DNA from: Zantedeschia hybrid cultivar
Lineage: Eukaryota > Streptophyta > Magnoliopsida > Alismatales > Araceae
Length of the DNA: 64,000 nucleotides
Assembly: GCA_030544215.1 (NCBI GenBank)
Contig: JARZZO010000013.1
Span: 45,341,196-45,405,195 of the forward strand
Direction: 5' to 3'
The notes under the pieces were generated by a model. The model was given only the letters and a program-made list of their open reading frames with translations. It ran no database searches and was not told the DNA's origin. Below, one piece after another: positions 12,295 through 22,980 of this stretch (the stretch's first letter is position 1; each line of letters opens with the position of its first letter). Made by a program: the position numbers and the translations under genes.

Positions 12295-12376
12295 TCTTTC
12301 CCCCATGAACATGTTGGTGGCAATCTGGGCCGAACCCTAACCTTCTCTTCCCCCGTGAACATGTTGGTGGCAAATC
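12295..12376. repeat. Short direct repeat upstream of the polygalacturonase gene
   Basis: TTCCCCCATGAACATGTTGG and TTCCCCCGTGAACATGTTGG recur about 54 bp apart, each followed by TGGCAA. A local duplication in the distal promoter region; role unknown. Confidence 0.6.
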
Positions 12377-12538
12377 CACCACTTTGACAAAGCCCTGCGG
12401 TCAAAACCAATCTTGATATGGTGGCTGTGGAATTCCACCGGTGGTAGGCCGTGCTTTCCGACCCAATGGCGAGAGAGAGGACATGGCTGTCATCATAAAT
12501 CTTACATCATTAGTTTAGAGTCATTTAAATTTAATAAA

Positions 12539-12615
12539 GAAAAATGATACAGTAAACTCGACCCTATGGTGAGGTCGAGCCTCACAGTCAGGTCGATCTC
12601 ATTGAATCATTCCTC
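12539..12615. mobile_element. 77-bp hAT-like MITE with perfect 8-bp target duplication (family A, copy 1)
   Basis: Flanked by TTAATAAA on both sides (12531-12538 and 12616-12623). The ends GAAAAATGATACAGTAAACT and AATGAGATCGACC/GAGGAATGATTC are imperfect inverted repeats. The element at 59772-59923 has the same termini. Confidence 0.8.
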
Positions 12616-12623
12616 TTAATAAA

Positions 12624-13859
12624 AACATTAAGAATTAGAGAGAAAAGTTTCGATCTATTTACTTACCTGATATTGACTCTTTACAACGCATGGTGTCATA
12701 TGCCTAAGGTACTTTCTAAACATGAGGGAACTTGTGTCAAAAATCACATAACATACGTTAATATATAGATAAAACTAGCCTTATTTTTCTGTGCTCGTAC
12801 AATTAAATAGCAACGTCCCTAAAAAATAGCAAAAATTAGAGAAAGGGAAAGAGAATAAACATGTGTTTCCTTCACATTATTCTTCTTTATCTATGTTTTT
12901 CCTGTTTTTCTCATAGTTTGAACCCACATTCTATATACATTGCACATTTCGCAGTGAGCATTTTTTCTATTGCAAATAACCTTCAAGGACGGTGTTTGAT
13001 GTTAAACGCGCAATTATGGAGGGTTTTAGTGCACTAATACGTGACAGTTCAAGTTCCATTTTCATCTCTTGTGATGATGACCGTTAGGCGAGCGAAGCCC
13101 ACATGCGGCTTCTTTGCCATGGGAGGACGTTCATGATGTACACTCCTATGGCTTGTGCTTGCCCAATAGACATAAATAGAGGGTTATCCAAAAGGAAGAG
13201 AAATTGAAATTTCGAGGAAAAAACAATCACTTCTTCTTTTAGTCTTTTGACATTTGATTACACATTAAACATAATTAGATGGAAAATATTTTCTAAAGAG
13301 ATAAATTTACACAAAAAAAATAAAAACAAAATTCATCATTTGATCCTCATGAAAACATTTTCAACTCCTTTAGAAAGGGCATCCGGGTTTATCCCAATGG
13401 ATGCCAAAATCAGGAAAAGAAAGAGTCAACAAGTTAAATTTTTTATTGATTAGAGTTTTACGATTACCAAATAAGTCATTGTGATATATTTTTCGAGAAA
13501 AACTTTTCATGTGATCCATTTTACATAAAAAATAAAGGGAATGCCTTTAGTAAGGTTATTTCGTTGTGGGTGAGTTATTAACTTGTTATGCTTTCGTTTG
13601 TATTGTAGTTGTGTCTGTCTCTATATTTTATTGTTATAAAGGTTAAAACATCCAAGCTACCATAGATGACAAAAGTATTTAAGCTACTAGTTTTACCTTT
13701 TGTTAATGTCAAATAAATTATTTAACTTTGGAATTGAGATATTTTTTAACCAATTCGTAATTTAATTTCCTTCTTCCCATTTCATGTTGCTTTTATTTTC
13801 TCTTACATGCATCCATCAATTTTTTTTATTTTAAATTTGGACAATAGACACTAAAATTG
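12624..13859. other. Intergenic spacer
   Basis: AT-rich, no gene or clear element recognised. The reading frame at 13247-13453 is lysine-rich low-complexity sequence and is not taken as coding. Confidence 0.5.
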
Positions 13860-13877
13860 TCATGCGACGAAGCAATT

Positions 13878-14811
13878 TTTTATTTTTTTTAACATAATAA
13901 GGAAGCTTTTATTCATAAAAACCGGTTATAGTACAGTAAGAGACCATAACAACAAACACCTACCTTGCTATAGAGCAAGACAATACTCTAGAGTAGCTAG
14001 GGCCATACCCTGCTAGAACAGAAAACATAAAGATAAAACTCAACAAATAAAATTAAAAGAGATAACTGATAGGCACCGGGTGTCACAAGAGCCATCCAAA
14101 TTTGTCGGAGGGAGTCGTAAAAAATACTATCATAGAAGCCTTCAACGAGTAAAGGAGAGGCTTCAAGGATGGAAGCAACTTGTCTTTGAAGTAGGAGAGC
14201 TCGGAAGACCTAGTCTCGGCATCGGACTAGGAGGATACACACACAAACACGAGCCTCCATCTTGGATTTGACATTTTGTCGAACAAGTGGTAGGCAGGTA
14301 CAACAAGGCCTGCACGAAAGCGTCAACAGCAAGACTCCAACCGGTGGAAGTAGAAACAACAACCGGTGACAATTGAGTGATCCAACACAAAAGGAATGCA
14401 AGTATTTGTTGAGGAGATCGGGAAGATTAAGGAAGGTAGACCTAAAAATGGTACAGTACATGCCAGTAAGGATGAAAGCAAAAAGGTTAGAGGCTCGATG
14501 AAAGAGAAACGTCCTAAAGGAGATCGTTCCAAAAGAGTAAAGTTCTCCTGAGCAAAATCTTCCACAAAGGAAGGAACGATATCTCTCAACGAAGGAGAAG
14601 AAAAGGACTCCCAAAAGAGGAGATTTCACCCTCCCACAAGGAGGAGAGGGGGAGGAGGGGTCCGATCTTCCTATCATAAGAGGAATGAATCCCCTCCCCC
14701 CCTGGAGAATGCCGAACTTGGAGCTGTTGAGGGCGGCCGGACCGCTAGGTCACTGCTCCACTACGCAAGCGCTCCCCTTCACCCCTTGCTAACACAGTGC
14801 TAGTACTGGTT
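13878..14811 (-). mobile_element. Retroposed element, about 0.93 kb, with 18-bp target-site duplication
   Basis: TCATGCGACGAAGCAATT (13860-13877) and TCATGCAACGAAGCAATT (14812-14829) flank the insert, with one mismatch. The left side starts with a T-rich run on plus, the A-tail of a minus-strand transcript, preceded by a LINE-like 3' end (TTTTTATGAATAAAAGC). The interior is GC-moderate, with no intact protein frame or family motif. It may be an internally deleted LINE or a processed non-coding transcript. Confidence 0.75.
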
Positions 14812-15164
14812 TCATGCAACGAAGCAATTAGTCAGCGTTGTAGTGGTAGGGCTACAACTTTAGATGGGTTAGTCTGAATCTGTACGGGTCAATCCGAAGA
14901 TTGAGTTGAGTTGAACCCAAACCAAGTCACCAGTTGGGTTCGAGTTGAGGCCACATTTAACCCACCTTCTCTTCGGGTTGGGTCAGGTTAGATTCTTGTG
15001 TTAACATGAACCTATAATAGTATATAAATAAATAAATATAATAGTATTAAGAACCATAGAAAAATATAATAGTATATAAATAAATTATTTTATATCATGT
15101 ACTCTTGGCGTTCATGTAAGGTTGGGTCGGATTAAATTTATTTTGATTGGATTAAAGCTGTCAT

Positions 15165-15482
15165 GTGTGGGATACGGATACGAAGGTTAAATGTCGACAC
15201 AGACACGACAATATCTTAAAAATAGGACACGAGGACACGGAAAACATACGAATATATATACATAAATACATAGTTACACTTATATATAATGAATATAATT
15301 ACTGAAATTTATCTAAAATATAAAAGATATAACTCAAATATAAAATTTTATCATATAGACAAATATTCTTAGAAGATATGCTAAGTATGCTAAGAAATCT
15401 TTAGTATTTAGAGAGTCGGACACAAGTGTCCAAGTGTCGGACACGGCTCTCTAATATAAATAAAAGTATCTATCAAATCATA
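15165..15482. repeat. Dispersed AT-rich element with GTGTCGGACAC-type ends (copy 2)
   Basis: Direct-orientation match to 6061-6417, about 9.1 kb away: ATGTCGACACAGACACGACA, the shared AT-rich core, and CAAGTGTCGGACACGGCTCT at the right end. It lacks the outer inverted flanks seen in copy 1. Confidence 0.6.
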
Positions 15483-15489
15483 TAGTTAA

Positions 15490-17396
15490 AGTTGAGTTGG
15501 ATTGCAAAAGTTCATGTTCAGAATTGGTCGGGTTGAAATTTAGGCTGATCAAGTTTGGGTGCTAAAGTTCTTACGATGAGTTGGGAAAAGAATTATTTGT
15601 CCGAATCTAAATCCGCTAGAGGGTTTTCAAATCCGGAAAGAATATGAAAATCTAATCACTTCAAGTTCAACATATAACCTGCAACACGATTCGAAAGATA
15701 CCGTTATTAAATAAAAATGTTACCAAAATTAGGACAATACACAATAAAGTTTTCATCATTATCTTTTTACACAGCTATTAAACGTATTCCAAATAATAAC
15801 TTTTAAAGAACTAAATATTACTAAAACTAGAAGAATCATAGGTTATTAAATTTAAGAAGTAATATGTAAATATATAATCTGTTGTGCAGAGAATCAGATT
15901 AGGGATAATTTCATATAACCCACATTAAAATAGATAATTCAACTTTTATCTTATCTTATTTCTACGTTATTTTTAATAATTTTACCGCATGTCAATTATT
16001 GCAAAAATGCCCCTACAATCACGGTCGGTTAATATTCTTTCTTCGACTTTCTTTCCCTCTCTTTTCATCTATTTCTCTCTCTCTCTTTCCCTCTCTTTGG
16101 CACAACGTGTTGGTCGAAAGAGCACCTTTTCCGTAGGAGTATTTTTATCTAAACATTAAATCTTACAGTTGAAAAGTTAACGGAAGTTGACCGTAAGGAC
16201 ATCTGTGCAAGTATTGAGGCTATTTATAACAATGCAGAAATAAAATAGAGAGGGGGTATGTATGCAAAAAAACCCTTTGTTTTTTGAGGGATCGTATCAA
16301 TGTATATATACATAGTATAATCATGCTCCACACTCCTCCTTTTTTATTTTTTTAATATATAGTTTTTTTGGAGCATAGCTGTTATTTGATTTTTCCGTGG
16401 CAATCAGTTCGACGATCCTTTGAATTTGGGTAAAATAGTTTTTTCCACGTTGATTCTGGTCTAGACAGGGCCTTATACTCGACATTTCTAGCTTTCAAGT
16501 TGTTGACATTGGGTAGCCAGTTAGACAACGTTTTGCCGTCTCAGAATTTTTATTTATTAATCCAATCTTTCTTGCATATGGATGGCTTTACTGTGACAAG
16601 AGTTTTGAGAAGATTGAGTGCCTTTTGGTTGATGAATATGTGCCTTTCTGGATGATTATGCATGGCTTCTTGTAAAGAGTGCCTCATAGCCTTAGATTAT
16701 GATGGGAGAAATGGATATTTACAGCTTTTGGAATCAAAAGATGAGTATACTTTGAACTTGTCTAACGTAGGTTTTAACATTTACCAATTTATCAGGAATA
16801 CATAGTTAAACATGAATAAATAAACTAGCCAAACAAATGAAGCAGAAAAATAGAACTATGTGCTTGGAGCATCAAGAACAGTATAAAAGATTAGCAATTT
16901 TTTTCCTGTCACCAACAAAACATCAGATGGGTATTATTGTGTTTTTCTAACTCCAAAACCTAAGTTCTAGATGCATGAATTAGAGGATGGTCCAAAAGCA
17001 TCACTTACATAGTTGTTCCTCTATTTCAATGTTTTCCATTTCTTTGGAGAGTTGCCTATGATTCTAATGCCTACTTTTGTGAACAAATAGATGATTAAAA
17101 ATTAGCAAAATCTATCAATGTTGTTAATGTAGACCTCCCAAAATGTGGTTATTAAAAAAAAATATGATTTCTCTCATCAACGTTGAAGTGATAAACGCCG
17201 CTTTAGAATGTATAATAGCTCCCTTAAAATTTTACCTAAATATAAAATTTTACCTAAATAAAGTTTGCCTTAAGTATTTAACAAAAGCAATAATTATCTA
17301 TCTTCTTTCTATCATATCCAACTCTTTAAACCTTCTATACACACATGGCATACTCCTTGACATCGTGCATTTGCACGTGCCCCTTTAACTTATGTG

Positions 17397-17431
<35 letters not shown>

Positions 17432-19700
17432 AAATCTCATTCCAACAGTATCCACTGGACAACTCTTGAATAAGTAAAGCCAACAAAGTATACACTTTAT
17501 AAGCTTGGGTCAATTTCATTATGACAGTGATCAATGCAAATCTATCTTGTATTAATTTTGTGAGTCAACCCAACCCCAATAGAATTAGAAGTGTCGGTTG
17601 AGTTAATAAATATGTGCATTAATATAATATATATACTAAGCATCGAATTATGTCAATCAAGGGGGCATTTGCAAACCTCAAAATTTTCTGTTCTTTTATT
17701 TCACAACTAATTTTTATATATTTTACAAACAAGTAAAAATAGTAGTTGAAAAAATACTTCCTAAATTATTGGAATATTTTATTTTTGGGGGGGCCTCATT
17801 TTTATACTTCTCCTCATGGAAAAATAGAATTTAGGAAATATTTTATCACCCACTATTCCCAATATCTCTCTCCTTACACAGTTCTCACTCCCCCTTCCCC
17901 TCTCTCCCTCAATTGATAACACAAACATTTGTTTATACTTTTTCAACTGTTCCTCTACAAAATTTATGAACTCATATTGTATTCTTTTAGTAACTGATCT
18001 TTTGTAATTTTTATTTTTTAAAAACATCTTTCATAATTGTCTATTTTTCTACACTTATTATAGACTCTTAGTTGAGATTGCAAGGCCATTGATTGTGAAG
18101 AAAGCTAAAAGTAAGATTAGTTTAAACAAATGGAAAGAAATCTCATCAAGATGTTGGATTCTCTTAGTTGGAAATGAGACATGACACCACCAAAGGTCAC
18201 TCTTGGTTGCAAACAAACGTATAAGTTGAGTTAAAAACCTTAAAGTGGAGTAACTATTTTGGTGGTCTTCTGAGGAGGCCATCCAGCTCTGACTTGGTCA
18301 GATGTAAAGTTGCCTCCTTCTTTTGGGTTGAGCTAATTCAGATTCAGATGCGACCACCACCACCCTTTTTGACTTCTTTCAAGTTCAGAGTTCCCGGTCA
18401 GTTCTTCTTTCTGGCGCTTCTAGATAAGAAAACTGTTAGGCAAGAGAAAGGTGCAGGGAACCTCTTTTGTAATATCTATTCGTGCCCCACGTTTTCTTTG
18501 CAACGTTTGGACCAACGGTCAAATGGGACCAGCTGACTAGAATACAATTTTTAAATAATAAAAAAATACTTATAAATGTTTGAGGGGATGGAAAATGAAA
18601 AAAAGAAGGATAGTTATAAACAGTGAAACCCCATTTTATATCACCTCTGTTCTTACTATAACCCATGTTCAGTATAATTAAAAGGGATCTTTTGACCTCT
18701 AAACTGTCAAAAGTAGAAAAAGCCTTTTATGTGTTGCATATTTAAACTTAAATTTAACAGTTTTTGAGCCCTTATCGTCTATTCTCATTTTTAAAATTTT
18801 CGAGCCCTTATCGTCTATTCTTATCTTTCAAACAACTATTAATTAGAAGGACTTACCTTTGAAGAAGGAATAAGTTTCTTTGAGTTAACGCTAAATACCC
18901 AAGCCATGGGAATTTATTTCAAGCTATGAATATTTATTGGGAGTAAGAAATTAAAATGAGAAATAAATTAAAAATAGATTCAGGCTAAAAGATAGGATAG
19001 TTACGCCTAATTTTAATCCTAAAATTAACGGTGAGAGGAGAGATGTGGACTTATCTCCTTTATCCTTAATTTTGTTGGGGTCACCAAATGAAAGGTGTCA
19101 CATCACATGTAAGTCTGCACTTCAAAAGAAAGAGAACTTAAACTAGATCAATAGCATCGCATATAATTTAGTTAGAATTCCAAAATAAGATGTATAATGT
19201 AAGAACTCATATTTACTTTATCATATATACACTAGTATTTTATTATTTACAATGTTGCCTAAAGCAAATCATTGGTATATGATTTGAATGTCAGATTTTA
19301 GGTGCTTTTCTCCAAATTACTTAATTATGATCCCGTTTATTAAAAGGATGCCCCACAAAGAACGCATCACTAACTAAGTTATCAGAATGTCTATTTACAT
19401 TTCTAATAAAGTATGGTGTGACAAATAATGTGCAGTGAATTTTTGAGAGCATGGATGACATCGTATAATGTCTTAAAATGTTATATTTTTTAACGACATA
19501 AAATACGTTATTGTATAGCTTTTTACGGTATTTATGTCAAACCAAATGCCCAATTGGAATTGGACTCCAAATTGAGAAACTGACTATGAGATTGAGGTAT
19601 TCGGATATTTGGCCTTACTACTGTACAATAACTAACACACCTAGTTCAGAATTCTAAATTAGGACCCTATAAAGCACACTGTTAGAAAACAAAGGAATTA
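15490..19700. other. AT-rich intergenic spacer
   Basis: No gene recognised on either strand. Contains a (TA)n run at 17401-17429 and short AT-rich repeats. The 74-codon minus frame at 18282-18058 has a good-looking start but no recognised homology. Confidence 0.55.
17401..17429. repeat. (TA)n microsatellite
   Basis: Fourteen uninterrupted TA units in intergenic DNA. Confidence 0.95.
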
Positions 19701-19739
19701 TTATTTTCACATTACAGTTTTGTGTGGTGCTTCTTGCTT

Positions 19740-19967
19740 CTTCTTTTTTTTTATCATAGTAGCATAATGGTTACAACCAAGGGAGCACCAACTCAAAAAG
19801 TTGGATTCGAATACTCTAATAAACAGAGATTTTAGCATAAGTTCTGCCCAAAGAGCAAAGATTCCACGAGATAAAACCCGCCCGTCCAAACAACCGGATG
19901 AAGGGCAAACTAGCGACCTCCCCCTCCTGAGGAAAGAAACATGTCCGTTGTGCTACTCGTGCTGGAC
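19740..19967 (-). mobile_element. tRNA-derived SINE, 228 bp, with 15-bp target duplication
   Basis: TGGTGCTTCTTGCTT (19725-19739) and TGGTGTTTCTTGCTT (19968-19982) flank it. On the minus strand the 5' part carries an A-box-like GTAGCACAACGG and a B-box-like AGGTCGCTAGTTTGCCC, and it ends in an A-rich tail. On the opposite strand its 3' end also carries A/B-box-like text (TAGCATAATGG and GGATTCGAATACTC, about 40 bp apart). No coding capacity. Confidence 0.75.
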
Positions 19968-19999
19968 TGGTGTTTCTTGCTTTTGAACTCTGTTTTACT

Positions 20000-22200
20000 T
20001 TATATCACATAAGAGTAGGTCGGGAAGCAAGATATTAGTGAAGTTATCAAAGAGACCAAGTTTTTATCTCATACAAGCTAAGGTCAGAATCCTTTGTATA
20101 TTAATTCTTAAGATTAGACAAGAATATTGACAGGAACGATAGACCAGTGCCAAACAACTAGGTATGGTGATAACGTGTACTTAGGGATTGTAATTTAACC
20201 GACTTGTTTACCTACTTTTATAGGATCTTTTGAAGAAAATATTGTTACATCTAGGATGGATGCAGGATAGAAGTTCAAATAAACAACAGAAGAATTGTAA
20301 AAGCTAAGAAATAAAGTAATTTATTACACGAAAAAGGAAATTTCTGGCAATAATTCATAGGTTTTTACATGAAAACTAAGGCTTTATTTTATCTGAATTT
20401 TCTTCTTAAAGTTATAACGTCGTGAATCTATCTTTTAGAGTCAGGAAGTATCAAGATTATTCCTTATTTATGTTACTTGAGGGGTATATATGTCAATTAT
20501 AGTACTATGAAAGGATATTCATGTCATTAAAAAGAGTAGTCGTGATTACTTTGTTCTCTAAAGATGGTATTAATGACATGACAATTCTGTGAGAAATTTT
20601 TACATAAAAAAGTTTTCCAAATTTTTTCATGTAAAAATCTCTTGATTTATTTATTTCAATGTGCCTTCATGGTGGGAGATATAAACAATCCCTAAAAAAT
20701 TGTTATCTTCTCACTTTTATCCGCGTGTTAAAGACTTTGGATTGGATTAGAGTACTATCTATCCTCTCATATTTGAGATAAGAAAATATATACACTAATT
20801 TCTAAATATATCTTCCTTCATATTCTTTATATCCTACATAATTATAGCCACCGATGCCTCTGATTTGTCAATTAATACTTCATCTATAAATCGTATAAAA
20901 AATCCTAATCTTAAAGCCTACATAATTAATCACCATCTGTCTCTTCTCTCTTGTCCATTTATGATTTTCCTCTTTCCCACTTGCCAAATCTTCCCATTCC
21001 CCTTGTTTTCTCTGCATAAACGTTATTTAAATTGACTTCATTCCTTAGCATTGCTAATCTACTTATTGCATATATAGGAAAATACGACTGTCTAAAGAAT
21101 GATTGGTTAAAGAGATTGCTTATCCATCTTAGAAGCAGTGCTATTTTCCTTTTTCAAAAGAAAGGACCATATTTCGTTGGTTAGAATTTCCTAACATGTG
21201 CAAGATAAAAAAGGGTACGTGATGTAATATTATTAGATAAATTAATCTTTAGGGTTCTTGTTTGATAAAATAAACACAAAGCTAAGGATATATAAACGTG
21301 ATGACAAGAATATTTTTAAAGATAATAAAAAATGATGAAAATTATCACCGGAATCTTTTTTTAATATAAATATGAACAAACTGTACTAGAGCTTGCAAGG
21401 AAGGGTGGGTGACTGGTGATCATGCTGACTTGTGCATTCCTCCATCTTCCAATTCTTTCCGGATTGTCCCCACATTTGGGAAGACCTTCTCCCATATTTT
21501 GTCTAGTCAGCGTATCACTTGTGCTCTACTTATTGGTAGAAAAAAATTCAAAAATAGAGGTATAAGTAGATGATAATTTTAGTCACCAAACTCTGCCTCA
21601 AGTACCCCAATACTTTGTTCGATTAGGAGATAGGATTAATCTAGTATTATCTATAAGATGAATTATACCCAACATAATGCTAATTCTCTATGATAGCTAG
21701 TAGGTTATATTAACATAATAACCTAAGCAAAGGATATAAACTTCACCTTTCAGATTGGAATACACTTTCTCCATACACCTTCACTTATACTTGGAAAATG
21801 ACCCACTTGACTTGCTTGTCCAATCAAAGTGAAATGCAAGTTAACATCTGCCTAACTCTGAGTTAACCTAATCATAACATATCCTCCTTATCCAACAGGT
21901 AGTAACAAGATAAGATTGATATAAGCATATTAAACACATATTGGAGGAAAACAATCATCTGTCTTGGTCAGTCTCTCAAACCACTTTAGAATAGAAAAGG
22001 GAGACTGGTCAAGAGAACTACATGCATGGATCACTTACCTAGAGAGGAAGCAACACACTTTTATTCTACCTTTGACTCACCGTTGGCCTACACACGTAAC
22101 GTGCCTGTGGGCCGTAGATAAATTAATACAGGATAATCCTACGGCATTGGTCTGGCTAGTTTCGTGTCAGCTATGGTCTCCCTTCCACGTCACATAATTC
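20000..22200. other. Intergenic spacer upstream of the ankyrin gene
   Basis: AT-rich, no gene or element I can name. GC rises after about 22150, where overlapping frames on both strands reflect composition and probably the promoter and leader of the ankyrin gene. Confidence 0.5.
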
Positions 22201-22708
22201 CTCCTGTTATTCTCACACCACCACTTGATTGCTCCTCCCTTCACCTCCGCCACAACATTGGCAGATGGTACAGTAGCAGCCGACGCCGCCACCCACCGCG
22301 GTCGCCAAGACAAAATGGCCACAAGGCAAGACGAGACCAAAAGCTGGAGCAGCGATTCTTGTGCAGAGGGATGCAAGTGGACAGGCGTGGAAGACAGGAA
22401 GAGGGTAGTGGGCATGCAGTGGGTTGGTTCTCGTCACTGTTCTGGGGTTCCTGATACCCATCTTTCTCTCTGCTCGATGGCTGATGTTGGGACTGGATTC
22501 TGGGTGTTCATGGGTTGCTTGGTTCCCTTCTACTTCAGTCTGAAGATGTCATTGTGCTCTGAGATGTGATGGTTTATTGGGTTTTTGGCTGCAGAGGGGT
22601 GTCTGTGTGGAGATAACACAAGAAAGGTGGGATTTTTTTGGGTTCTGATTGTCTTGGGTTTCTGGGTGCCGCGTGGCGTGAGGAGCATCTTTGAGGTATG
22701 GCATCTCA

Positions 22709-22734
22709 TCTCTCTCTCTCTCTCTCTCTCTCTC
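22709..22734 (+). repeat. (TC)n microsatellite in the presumed leader of the ankyrin gene
   Basis: A pyrimidine dinucleotide run about 250 bp upstream of the ATG, common in plant 5' UTRs. Confidence 0.85.
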
Positions 22735-22980
22735 CAAAGTTGTGACTTTTTTCTTTAAATTTGGGATTACAGGATTCCTACAGGAGGAAACCAGGTTGTG
22801 GGAGCCATCCTAACGACGGTTTCTCCTGGCTTCTGGGAAGATTGCAAAATGGGTTTTAGTACTGCAAGCTCCATCTCACCAATCACGGCTTATCTGATCG
22901 ATTTGGCGTGTTTGGGTAGTTAGCAACGCCCCTTGGTCTGAAGAAAGAACAGAATTTGCAAAGTTTCCACCTTTTCTTTG

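Noticed and set aside
18058..18282. 74-codon minus frame starting MASSEDHQNSYS.
   Set aside because: No recognised domain, AT-rich codons and no plausible neighbouring exons; not listed as a gene.
22150..22570. Several overlapping open frames on both strands.
   Set aside because: They follow from higher GC and mutual antisense overlap upstream of the ankyrin gene; none has a known motif.
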